A stretch of 10,288 nt of DNA from Candidatus Gastranaerophilales bacterium (GTDB taxonomy: Bacteria > Cyanobacteriota > Vampirovibrionia > Gastranaerophilales > Gastranaerophilaceae), in contig CALUTA010000043.1 of assembly GCA_944323585.1 (NCBI GenBank), positions 1 through 10,288 on the forward strand. The letters run 5' to 3'. Shown here one piece after another: positions 1 through 6,896 of the stretch; within the stretch, counting starts at the first letter, position 1; each line of letters begins with the position of its first letter. The position numbers and the translations under genes were made by a program. Under the pieces are notes generated by a model that was given only the letters and a program-made list of their open reading frames with translations, did no database searches and was not told the origin of the DNA.

Positions 1-2
1 CC

Positions 3-932
3 GACATTCAGCCCTCAATCAAGCGCAACCTTTCAAAACTTAAGCTTGCAGGCATAAGAGAGGACAGCACTCATATTTTTTATAAAGAACTTCTTTCCGA
101 CTCGAAACCTTACGAATTCTGCCTGACATACCCTGACGGGCACGGAAATCAGGCACTGATATTCACGAGAGAAAAATCAACAGGAAGAATTCAATTTGCA
201 GCGGTTGTACTTGATGATTACAATGGAATACGCGACTGCTTCGGATTTAACGACATTTCAAAATTTGAGTGCGACAAGATTATTGAAAGATTTTATCAGG
301 ATGAAGAAGTTCTTAAAATTTCACCCGAAGCACTTAAGACAATCCTTATTAATGCGGAAAAACTTTCGGATAAATTCCCGTATGAATATATCTGCTGGAA
401 AAACCTTCTTGCAGACATTGAACCTGAAAAAACAGACATTAAAACCTTTTTAACAACGAATCTGACACCTGCCGAACTGTCAATTGAGGATATTAAAAGG
501 CTCTCTACTGATGAATTCACAAAGCACTGGTTTCTTGATTACGGATACAGCAGTGAATTTAACGAAATGATAGACTTTTTAAACGCAAAACTTCAAAACT
601 CGGATTACAAAATTGACTTTGATGATGTTATTGCGCTTTATTTTGACGGAATTTTTGATAAAACCGAACACGCAGTTTGGAGCGAAAGGCTTATAATGTC
701 AGCTTATCTTAAGTTTTTAACCGGCCAAACAGATTGCGCTAATCTTATTTACGGATTATATTTTAACGAAACCTTGAAAAAAGAGTTTTTTAAAAATATT
801 ATAAGAAAAAGCATATACGAATACTATTTCGGCTTAAAATACAATACGGAACTTAATGACGGCAAATTCAGCCTTAATGAACTGGATTACATAATCAAAC
901 TGATTGAGGCAAAATGGGTGCAGAATGTATAA
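3..932 (+). CDS. Hypothetical protein, 5' truncated by window edge
   Basis: An uninterrupted reading frame enters from the left edge and gives 309 visible residues before a TAA stop. The ATG at 567 is internal, because the same frame is open all the way to position 3. I do not recognise the family. The visible part begins with a basic stretch (KRNLSKLKLAGIRED), then a probable alpha/beta segment containing PDGHGNQALIF and DDYNGIRDCFGF, then a long acidic, mostly helical C-terminal half rich in Leu, Glu, Lys and aromatic residues. No transmembrane segment or signal peptide is visible in this part. The missing N-terminus could hold the defining domain; a helical repeat (HEAT-like) module is conceivable but not shown. 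Its stop overlaps the ruvX start by 8 nt, so the two genes are probably cotranslated. Codon use resembles the neighbouring genes, so the gene is very likely real although its function is unknown. Confidence 0.85.
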   Translation, partial: DIQPSIKRNLSKLKLAGIREDSTHIFYKELLSDSKPYEFCLTYPDGHGNQALIFTREKSTGRIQFAAVVLDDYNGIRDCFGFNDISKFECDKIIERFYQDEEVLKISPEALKTILINAEKLSDKFPYEYICWKNLLADIEPEKTDIKTFLTTNLTPAELSIEDIKRLSTDEFTKHWFLDYGYSSEFNEMIDFLNAKLQNSDYKIDFDDVIALYFDGIFDKTEHAVWSERLIMSAYLKFLTGQTDCANLIYGLYFNETLKKEFFKNIIRKSIYEYYFGLKYNTELNDGKFSLNELDYIIKLIEAKWVQNV

Positions 933-1332
933 AGTAATGGCGCTTGATATAGGAACAAAAAGAATAGGGGTTGCACTGAGCGACTTTTTGCTGGTAACGG
1001 CAAGCGGACATTCCTGCATTGAGCGCACAAATGATGATGATGCAGTTACACAGATTCTCAAAATAGCAAAGGACAATCACGTAGAAAAAATTATTGCCGG
1101 AATTCCCTACAATATGGACGGTACACAGGGCGCACAGGCTGACGACTGCAAAAACTTCGCCGCAAAACTCAAAGGATATGAAGTAATTTTTGAAGATGAA
1201 AGACTGACATCATCAGAAGCAGAAGAAAATCTTCGTGCAAAAAAAATAGACTTCAGAAAAAACAAAGGACTGGTTGATATTGAAAGTGCTTGTATTATAC
1301 TGGAACAGTACCTTAGCAGAAACAACAAATAA
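925..1332 (+). CDS. ruvX: RuvX/YqgF family RNase H-fold nuclease (Holliday junction resolvase-like, 16S rRNA 5'-end processing)
   Basis: The 135-residue product is the usual length for the RuvX/YqgF family (about 140). It has the family's RNase H-like motifs in order: DIGTKRIGVALSD (residues 8–20, with first acidic residue D8), GIPYNMDG (59–66), FEDERLTS (89–96) and VDIESACIILEQYL (117–130, with acidic D118). D8, D91 and D118 fit the acidic metal-binding positions. Family members are cytoplasmic nucleases, implicated in maturing the 5' end of 16S rRNA in E. coli and first proposed as Holliday junction resolvases. I chose the ATG at 925, which gives MYKVMALDIGTKR, the normal distance to the first motif. 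An upstream TTG at 904 would add an atypical extension inside the previous gene, and the ATG at 937 would begin almost on the first beta strand. The 8-nt overlap with the upstream gene suggests translational coupling. A DUF1292 gene follows, as in several other lineages. Confidence 0.93.
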   Translation: MYKVMALDIGTKRIGVALSDFLLVTASGHSCIERTNDDDAVTQILKIAKDNHVEKIIAGIPYNMDGTQGAQADDCKNFAAKLKGYEVIFEDERLTSSEAEENLRAKKIDFRKNKGLVDIESACIILEQYLSRNNK

Positions 1333-1349
1333 AATATAAGGAGAAAATA

Positions 1350-1628
1350 ATGGAAAACGAAGAAAGACAATTAATTGAAACGGTTGATGAAGACGGAAAC
1401 GTTATCAACTTTGAACTTTTTGATATTGTAGAAGTTGACAATCAGGAATACGCGCTTCTTTTGCCTGCAGATGAGGAAGAAGACAGCGAAGACAGTGAAA
1501 TAGTTCTTATGCGCTTAACAAAAGACGGTGAAGATTACCTGTTTGAAACAATTGAAGATGATGAAGAATTCAACAAAGTTGAAGAATACATCAAAACATT
1601 AGAAGACGAAGAAGACGAGGAAGAATAA
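1350..1628 (+). CDS. DUF1292 (YrzB-like) small acidic protein
   Basis: This is a 92-residue, strongly acidic protein. The core matches the DUF1292 pattern: a short beta-rich domain with DEDGNVINFELFDIVEVDNQ (residues 14–33), EYALLLPADEEED (34–46), and a second strand set EIVLMRLTKDGEDYLFETIEDDEEF (about 51–75). It ends in a run of Glu and Asp (EDEEDEEE). DUF1292 proteins are often encoded beside ruvX in Firmicutes (the yrrK–yrzB pair), and a related domain sits beside it in Cyanobacteria; their molecular role is not established. A good Shine-Dalgarno site, AAGGAG at 1338–1343, lies 6 nt before the ATG in the 17-nt gap after ruvX. The acidic tail is encoded by a purine repeat (GAAGAC/GAG units) that also supplies the ribosome site for the next gene. 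The protein is likely cytoplasmic. Confidence 0.88.
   Translation: MENEERQLIETVDEDGNVINFELFDIVEVDNQEYALLLPADEEEDSEDSEIVLMRLTKDGEDYLFETIEDDEEFNKVEEYIKTLEDEEDEEE
1617..1623 (+). promoter_or_regulatory. Shine-Dalgarno site inside the DUF1292 acidic tail, serving a TTG start
   Basis: GAGGAAG lies within the Glu/Asp-coding end of the DUF1292 gene, 6 nt upstream of the TTG at 1630. It supports the TTG as the true start of the Clp-N protein, since the stop codon of the upstream gene is only one base away. Confidence 0.6.
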
Positions 1629-1629
1629 T

Positions 1630-3006
1630 TTGTTAGAAAAATTTACGGAAAAAGCGGTAAATGTAGTAAGTACAGCCCAGAAATGCGCAAATGAGATGCA
1701 CTCTGCAAACATTGTTTCTGAGCATCTGCTTCTTGCGCTGTTTGTAGAAGCAAAAGGAATTCCTCAAAAACTTTTCAGGTCATACAACATAACCTACGAT
1801 GACTTATATAAGGAAGTGTCTGAAAGTCTGACAATAAACCGCAATATTCAGACGGACAAACCTCCCGTATTCAGCAACCACCTGAAAGAACTTTTGAAGA
1901 ACGCACTTGATCTTGCAAACAAGTCAGGCAATCCCGCAATACTTTACGAACATTTATTCTTAGCCGTAATTAATGACAGAAAGTCAAACAATGTACGAAT
2001 TCTTGAAAAATTAGGCTTTGACATTGTTAAATCCAAAATACTTCTTGAAAAACTAGTTCAGCGCAAAACCAAACGGCTTTATCATCCGGAGATTGACGAA
2101 AACAAGGACTTAGAACAAAATTCATCAACAACGGATGCAATCTTTGACAGCAAAGAATCAACAGAAGTTTTTGAGCGGGCTGTCGCAAAACTATCAGCCT
2201 CAAATTATGAAATTTTAGGCACGGAACAGATTATATCGTCTATTCTCGAGGATAAAGACTCCGACTTAGCCAAAATTCTTGCTACCTACGGGATTACGGC
2301 GGAAAAATTTGAAGAAAAGCTTGCAAACATTCAATCCCGTCAGGCAGAATATGAGAATAAGCAGATAATCTTTACACCTAATGCATTCAGAACAATGAAC
2401 CTTGCGCTTCAAACAGCCAAAGAACTCGGGTCTTCCGTTGTATTGCCATCTCATATTGTGCTCGGGGTGTTGAAGGCTAAAAAAGGTCTTGCTTATGAAA
2501 TTCTTAAAGAACTAAAAATTAATGATGACGACGTTGCACATTCAATTATTAAACCGATAGAAAAACAGATGCCGGAAACGCTTACAATCCTGAGGCTTGC
2601 AAAAGAAGAAGCCCGCAGACTCGGCAGAAACATTGTCGGAACGGAGATGTTTCTTCTCGGAATTATCGGCGAGGCAAGCGGACTGGGCGCACAGGTACTT
2701 AACGAACTGGAAATCAATATTAAAGATGCAAGAAAAGAAGTCGAACAGTTAATAGGATTTGGCGACGAGTATTTTGACACGGAAATTGTGTTCACCAAAC
2801 GTGCCAAAAGGGTTCTGGAAAAAGCCTGGGAGCTTGCAAAAGCGGAAAATAAAGAACGAATCGGCTCCGAACATATGCTTCTTGCACTCACCTATGAGCC
2901 TAATTGTCTTGCGATGAAAGCACTTGAGCAGTTAGGGGTTGATGCTGTCGAAATCAAAGAAGGTATCAAAATTCAACAAAGATTGTCCGAAGAAAACAAT
3001 TCATAA
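1630..3006 (+). CDS. Protein of three tandem Clp N-terminal (Clp_N/Clp R) domains, no AAA+ ATPase
   Basis: The 458-residue product consists almost entirely of six copies of the roughly 65-residue helical half-repeat that forms ClpA/ClpC/ClpB N-terminal domains. They lie at about residues 5–67, 80–143, 171–233, 248–310, 315–376 and 388–450. Signature pieces are FTEKAVNVVSTAQ…SEHLLLALF (copy 1), ILYEHLFLAV (2), ILGTEQIISSIL (3), LPSHIVLGVL (4), LAKEEARRLGRNIVGTEMFLLGI (5) and FTKRAKRVLEKAWELAK…IGSEHMLLAL (6). Copies 5 and 6 are closest to canonical ClpC; copies 2–4 have diverged. No Walker A or B motif, arginine finger or P-loop is present, so this is not a ClpC protease ATPase. Clp N-domains bind adaptors and substrates, so a cytoplasmic adaptor, regulator or decoy for ClpCP is a reasonable inference, unproven. 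The start is TTG, one base after the DUF1292 stop; the stop overlaps the tilS start by one base (TAATG). Confidence 0.88.
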   Translation: MLEKFTEKAVNVVSTAQKCANEMHSANIVSEHLLLALFVEAKGIPQKLFRSYNITYDDLYKEVSESLTINRNIQTDKPPVFSNHLKELLKNALDLANKSGNPAILYEHLFLAVINDRKSNNVRILEKLGFDIVKSKILLEKLVQRKTKRLYHPEIDENKDLEQNSSTTDAIFDSKESTEVFERAVAKLSASNYEILGTEQIISSILEDKDSDLAKILATYGITAEKFEEKLANIQSRQAEYENKQIIFTPNAFRTMNLALQTAKELGSSVVLPSHIVLGVLKAKKGLAYEILKELKINDDDVAHSIIKPIEKQMPETLTILRLAKEEARRLGRNIVGTEMFLLGIIGEASGLGAQVLNELEINIKDARKEVEQLIGFGDEYFDTEIVFTKRAKRVLEKAWELAKAENKERIGSEHMLLALTYEPNCLAMKALEQLGVDAVEIKEGIKIQQRLSEENNS

Positions 3007-4319
3007 TGGAAAGTATATCTGAAAAAGTTAGGGATTTTTTAGAAAGTTACGGTCTGATTGATAGTAAATTTCCGATTTTGATTGCATTTTCAGGCGGATT
3101 TGATTCCATGTGCCTGCTGGATATTGTGTCAAAATTAAGAAATAATGTTATAGCAATCCATCTTAACCATGGCTGGCGGGGTGCAGAAAGCGACAGAGAG
3201 GAAGAAAACTGCAGACAGTTTTGTGCCGAACAACAGATTGAATTTTACTCTGAACGGCTGCCGTCTGATGTAAAAAAAACGGAAACCGCAGCACGAGAAG
3301 CCAGATATACGTTTTTAAAAAAATGTGCCGAAAAATTCAACAGCAATGCGGTTTTAATGGCGCATAACGCAAATGATAACGCTGAAACTCTTATTTACAG
3401 AATTGCAAAAGGCACAGGAACAAAAGGTTTGTGCGGAATTGCACCTCAAAGAGGCATATTCTACCGCCCGCTTCTGGATGTAAAGCGTGAAGAAATCGAA
3501 AAACACTGTAAAGAGAATAACCTTAAACCGAATTGTGACAGTTCAAACGAAAACACCCTCTACAAGAGGAATTTAATCCGCAAAGAAATAATTCCGCAAA
3601 TGGAAAAAATTAATCCGCTTTCGATTGATATGATTAATTCTCTTTCGCAAAATGCGTCAATTGACAATGAACTTATTAGCGAATACCTCAAAACGCTTGA
3701 CAGACCTTATGCAACCGAAAATTTTATAAATTACACAAAGGCTCTTCAGACAAGGCTGGTTTACAATCTTTTTGAAAATGGCGGCATAGAAATTGATAAA
3801 AACAAAATTTTAAGAACAATCAATTTTATACATGAAAACAAAGGTGCAAAAAGCGGAAAAACTCTTGCTGTTGCGCAAAACTTGTATATTTTTGTGAACT
3901 GTCATCAAATAGAATTAATCAAAACTTGCCAGAAACAGGATTTAGAACTTGAAATTCCGTCAGAAGGCGAGTACGAGCTTGGGAATAAGGTATTTGAGAT
4001 TGTCAAATGCACGCAGAAGCCTGATGAATTTCCAGCTGATAAAGACCAGACAGCCTATGTTAACCTTTCAAACTACAGCGGACTCACTCTCAGAACCCGC
4101 CGTGAAGGCGATATCATCAAACCTCTCGGAGCCTCGGGAAGCCAGAAACTGAAAAAATATCTTAATGAAAAAAAAGTTCCACAGCATAAGAAATCCGAAC
4201 TTCTGTTTCTAGCTTCAGGCAAAGAAATTTTATGGGCACCCTCGCTTGGCATCAGCGACAGAATAAAAGTTGTCACAAACCCGACTCATATGTTAAAATT
4301 AGTTATTAAGGAGAATTAA
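3006..4319 (+). CDS. tilS: tRNA(Ile)-lysidine synthase
   Basis: TilS uses ATP to attach lysine to C34 of the CAU-anticodon tRNA-Ile, so that it reads AUA and is charged with isoleucine; it is an essential cytoplasmic enzyme in most bacteria. The 437-residue length is typical. The N-terminal PP-loop ATPase domain has SGGFDS (residues 29–34), HLNHGWRG (52–59) and AREARYTF (96–103). It also has a variant of the HHxDDxAET motif, reading HNANDNAET (120–128), where the first Asp is Asn. It continues with KGTGTKGL (135–142) and the tRNA-handling KRNLIRKEIIP (188–198). The C-terminal TilS domain is intact, with LRTRREGDIIKPLG (362–375), LKKYLNEKKVP (382–392) and ILWAPSLGISDR (408–419). The ATG overlaps the upstream stop by one base. 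The next gene is hpt, 2 nt away, the classic tilS–hpt arrangement. Confidence 0.95.
   Translation: MESISEKVRDFLESYGLIDSKFPILIAFSGGFDSMCLLDIVSKLRNNVIAIHLNHGWRGAESDREEENCRQFCAEQQIEFYSERLPSDVKKTETAAREARYTFLKKCAEKFNSNAVLMAHNANDNAETLIYRIAKGTGTKGLCGIAPQRGIFYRPLLDVKREEIEKHCKENNLKPNCDSSNENTLYKRNLIRKEIIPQMEKINPLSIDMINSLSQNASIDNELISEYLKTLDRPYATENFINYTKALQTRLVYNLFENGGIEIDKNKILRTINFIHENKGAKSGKTLAVAQNLYIFVNCHQIELIKTCQKQDLELEIPSEGEYELGNKVFEIVKCTQKPDEFPADKDQTAYVNLSNYSGLTLRTRREGDIIKPLGASGSQKLKKYLNEKKVPQHKKSELLFLASGKEILWAPSLGISDRIKVVTNPTHMLKLVIKEN
4308..4313 (+). promoter_or_regulatory. Shine-Dalgarno site for hpt, inside the end of tilS
   Basis: AAGGAG lies over the last codons of tilS, 8 nt before the hpt ATG at 4322. 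This strong site allows independent initiation despite the 2-nt gap between genes. Confidence 0.75.
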
Positions 4320-4321
4320 TC

Positions 4322-4867
4322 ATGCAGATAAAAGAGAGTGATTTAAAGGTTTTGTTCAGCGAAAATCAAATTCAAACAAGGATAGAAGAACTTGCGGATG
4401 AAATGAACAAATTTTACGGGGATGAAGAAGTTTATGCCGTTTGCGTTTTAAAGGGTGCCGTAATGTTTGCCACAGACCTTGTAAAACACCTGAAAATGCC
4501 TTTAAGAATGGAATTTATACGACTTTCAAGCTACGGCTCAGGCACTGTTTCAAGCGGAAAGGTAAATGCCGTTGATATCAAACTGCCTGACCTTAACGGG
4601 AAAAATGTTCTGATTATAGAAGATATTGTGGACAAAGGTTTAACCGCAAAATTTCTACTTGATTTTATGGCCTGCAACTTTAAAACAAAATCCACAAAAT
4701 TCTGCTCGCTTCTTGACAAAAAATGCACCAGAATTGTTGATATAGAGCCTGATTACTACGGATTTGACGTTGATGACAAGTTCCTTATCGGCTACGGACT
4801 GGATTTTGACGGATATTTCAGAAATCTTACATACATTGGTTATGCAGATAAAACTATTCTGGAGTAA
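4322..4867 (+). CDS. hpt: Hypoxanthine phosphoribosyltransferase
   Basis: This cytoplasmic purine-salvage enzyme converts hypoxanthine (and often guanine) plus PRPP to IMP (GMP). Its 181 residues match the bacterial type I phosphoribosyltransferase length. Family motifs are CVLKGAVMFATDL (residues 41–53), the flexible-loop segment RLSSYGSGTVSSGKV (67–81), the PRPP-binding loop NVLIIEDIVDKGLT (95–108) with the putative catalytic Asp at 104, and the C-terminal base-binding/metal region FLIGYGLDFDGYFRNLTYIG (154–173). Two positions are unusual: Lys105 stands where Ser or Thr normally contacts the 5'-phosphate of PRPP, and LTYIG replaces the common LPYIG. Otherwise the protein looks intact. It is in the tilS–hpt pair conserved in many bacteria, with GTG of the next gene 2 nt after its stop. 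Confidence 0.93.
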   Translation: MQIKESDLKVLFSENQIQTRIEELADEMNKFYGDEEVYAVCVLKGAVMFATDLVKHLKMPLRMEFIRLSSYGSGTVSSGKVNAVDIKLPDLNGKNVLIIEDIVDKGLTAKFLLDFMACNFKTKSTKFCSLLDKKCTRIVDIEPDYYGFDVDDKFLIGYGLDFDGYFRNLTYIGYADKTILE

Positions 4868-4869
4868 CT

Positions 4870-6069
4870 GTGGATAATTTCTACGAAAAAGCACTTGAAA
4901 GTTTAGAGGTATTTTTTAAAGGGGATTTAAACACTCCTGATGAAATATTTAAAGCATTAAAATCCGTTATAGATTTCAAAAATGCATACATTTATTTTTT
5001 AACACCCGATATTTTGAGGCTTGAATATTCATCAGGTTCCTCCGCCCCGCAAAAAGAAATTCCTCTGGACAGACCTGTTAGAGAATTACTCTTTGATTCT
5101 AAAAAAAATATTCCCGAAGGTCTATTTACAATATTAGGAGCAAATATTTCTATTTCACGCCTGACAATCAAAGAAACCGTATACGGCATACTTATTCTGG
5201 ACACTCCAATGACTTTAAAAGCTGAAAAAATAAAGCTTTTCCGTCTTTGCTCGCATATAATTTCAAATCTTATAAAAGAACTTGAACTGACAAAAATAAT
5301 AAAAATGCAGACAGAAGCCCTCCAACAAGGCATAATAGAGAAGGAACGGGCAAACTTAACAATAAAACGCCAGAACAAAAAAATACTTGCTTCTGACAAG
5401 ATAAAAACACAATTTTTATCAAACATTTCTCATGAACTAAGGACACCGCTAAATTCAATTATCGGATTTTCAGAACTTTTGCAAAACCCGAAATCAGGCA
5501 TTTTGAGCGAAACACAGCAAGAATTTGTCAAGGATATTCAAACAGCAGGAATTCACCTGCTTGGAATGATTAATGAAATTCTTGATATGACAAAAATTGA
5601 ATCCTGCTCAATGAAGCTTAATCGGAGAGAATTTGACATTACCCAATGCATACGGGAAACCATAAACATCCTAAAACCTCTTTTGGAGCGGAAGAATATC
5701 AAACTTGAAGAATTAATTACGCCTAGCATAATTTATGCGGATTATCAAAAAATACAGCAGATTTTATTTAATATTATCAATAATGCAATAAAATACAGCC
5801 CCGAAAACGGAACTATAACAATATCCGCGCACCGCAAAAGAAAATTTATTGAAATAAAAATCAAAGATGAAGGATGCGGAATTGAAAAGAAATACCACAA
5901 AAGAATTTTCAAAAAATTTGAACAAATAAATCCAAAAGAAAATTCGACAGGCTTAGGTCTTGCAATAACAAAGGAACTGGTTCTTTTGCATGGCGGAACA
6001 ATCAAAGTAACAAGCGAAAAAGATAAAGGAGCTGAATTTACATTTAAACTGCCATTATCATCGGATTAA
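4870..6069 (+). CDS. Sensor histidine kinase (GAF-like N-terminus, HisKA, HATPase), apparently soluble
   Basis: The 399-residue product has a typical two-component kinase core. The H-box is FLSNISHELRTPLNSIIGF (residues 182–200) with phospho-acceptor His188. The N-box is LFNIINNAIKYSPENGTI (299–316). The G1 box is KDEGCGIEK (332–340), with Cys336 where Ile is more common. The F-box is RIFKKFEQI (345–353) and the G2 box is STGLGLAI (359–366). Residues 1–140 resemble a divergent GAF-type sensor fold (a strand rich in ISRLTIKETVYGILILDTP), and residues about 135–180 form a probable coiled-coil signalling helix. No membrane segment or signal peptide is visible, so a cytoplasmic stimulus is likely. 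The start is GTG at 4870, with GGAG at 4861–4864, 2 nt after the hpt stop. No response regulator or receiver domain is in the window, so the partner is unknown. It occupies the position where ftsH often follows tilS–hpt. Confidence 0.93.
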   Translation: MDNFYEKALESLEVFFKGDLNTPDEIFKALKSVIDFKNAYIYFLTPDILRLEYSSGSSAPQKEIPLDRPVRELLFDSKKNIPEGLFTILGANISISRLTIKETVYGILILDTPMTLKAEKIKLFRLCSHIISNLIKELELTKIIKMQTEALQQGIIEKERANLTIKRQNKKILASDKIKTQFLSNISHELRTPLNSIIGFSELLQNPKSGILSETQQEFVKDIQTAGIHLLGMINEILDMTKIESCSMKLNRREFDITQCIRETINILKPLLERKNIKLEELITPSIIYADYQKIQQILFNIINNAIKYSPENGTITISAHRKRKFIEIKIKDEGCGIEKKYHKRIFKKFEQINPKENSTGLGLAITKELVLLHGGTIKVTSEKDKGAEFTFKLPLSSD

Positions 6070-6073
6070 TGTA

Positions 6074-6102
6074 TTGCCCGGTATGTATAAATATGATATA
6101 TT
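6074..6102 (+). promoter_or_regulatory. Putative sigma-70 type promoter with extended −10
   Basis: The 68-nt spacer after the kinase gene holds TTGCCC (6074–6079), a 17-nt spacer, then TATATT (6097–6102). A TG at 6094–6095 is correctly placed for an extended −10. It would start transcription about 25–30 nt before the ATG at 6138. I see no hairpin plus T-run in this gap, so the upstream operon may read through. Confidence 0.5.
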
Positions 6103-6137
6103 GATGAAGTAATTAAGAAGAGAGAGGAGTCAAATAT

Positions 6138-6896
6138 ATGGCATCTATTAGAGACGCGGTGGAAGAATCATTAAATGAACCGCATTCGATAACAAAATTT
6201 TTCATCTTTACGCTTCCTGTTTTTGGAGCCGTAAGCTTATACATGAATAAAATGCAAAACAGCATATGGTTTTTAATTTTAGCAGCCCTTAGCGTAATAG
6301 TGATTTTGGGCATAATGTCGAGATGTGCCAATAATGTTATGAACTATAGAGATGTAACATTGCCTACATTCAATATTTTCACCCTGTTTTTTGATGCATT
6401 ACGTTCCGGAATAGCACTTTTGCCGGCTCTAGCAATTAACGGCGGTATTGCATGGTATATTGTTACAAAAATTTGTCCTATGATTTCTCTTACATGGATG
6501 TCGCAGGCAATAATGTATATTACTTATGCAGTATGCGGCTCTATTGTGTTAACAGTTTTTATGCTTTTTTGCAAAAAATTCAGTTTTATTGATGTCTTTG
6601 ATGTTAAAGCTATTTCCGATTCCTGTATAGATGTTTTGATACAAGGCATCTGGATGCTGCTTCAAATTGCAATTATTGATGCCATAATTACAGGCAGTTT
6701 GACATACCTGTTCTGGCTGTTTATCGGTATTGAAAACATTGTAATGTATTTTGTATGGTGTATGACAGCAGTGTTCAATATCGCATTAATTGGCAATTAT
6801 CTCGGGCAGCTTAACTACGAAGCTCTCCATCAGGCTGAAGAAAAAGCTAAGAAGAAAAAAGAAAAAGAAGAAATTAAAGAACTTCAAAAATCTTAG
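6138..6896 (+). CDS. Multi-pass integral membrane protein, unknown function
   Basis: The 252-residue protein has about six strongly hydrophobic segments: near residues 20–36, 42–60, 88–112, 122–145, 165–186 and 188–223, the last probably two helices. It has a short N-terminal cytoplasm-like stretch (MASIRDAVEESLNEPHSITK) and a very basic and acidic C-terminal tail (EEKAKKKKEKEEIKELQKS, 234–252) likely to face the cytoplasm. I do not recognise a catalytic motif. The pattern of a short leader, LPTFNIF-type loop and six helices recalls uncharacterised families such as DUF4013 or the YIP1-like proteins, but I cannot assign it to either. A good ribosome site, AGGAG at 6125–6129, lies 8 nt before the ATG. 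It probably has its own promoter. Its stop codon is interlocked with that of uvrB on the other strand. Confidence 0.82.
   Translation: MASIRDAVEESLNEPHSITKFFIFTLPVFGAVSLYMNKMQNSIWFLILAALSVIVILGIMSRCANNVMNYRDVTLPTFNIFTLFFDALRSGIALLPALAINGGIAWYIVTKICPMISLTWMSQAIMYITYAVCGSIVLTVFMLFCKKFSFIDVFDVKAISDSCIDVLIQGIWMLLQIAIIDAIITGSLTYLFWLFIGIENIVMYFVWCMTAVFNIALIGNYLGQLNYEALHQAEEKAKKKKEKEEIKELQKS

Noticed and set aside
904..924. Upstream TTG start for ruvX adding seven residues
   Set aside because: It lies inside the previous gene and gives an N-terminus (MRQNGCR) foreign to the family; the ATG at 925 gives the normal distance to DIGTKR.
567..932. Short separate gene starting at ATG 567
   Set aside because: The same frame is open without a stop to position 3 with consistent amino-acid composition, so 567 is an internal Met of a longer protein.
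1600..1626. GAAGAC/GAG purine repeat as a possible microsatellite or repeat element
   Set aside because: It simply encodes the Glu/Asp-rich tail typical of DUF1292 proteins and is imperfect.
1630..3006. Truncated clpC that lost its ATPase part
   Set aside because: A broken clpC would have one N-domain followed by remnants of the AAA+ module. This gene has three N-domains, a clean stop coupled to tilS and no P-loop remnant after it.
4992..5426. Long antisense open frame opposite the kinase gene (144 codons)
   Set aside because: It is a shadow of the kinase coding sequence, rich in Ser, Phe and Ile as expected for the reverse of Lys/Glu-rich DNA, with no start-site signal and no recognisable motif.
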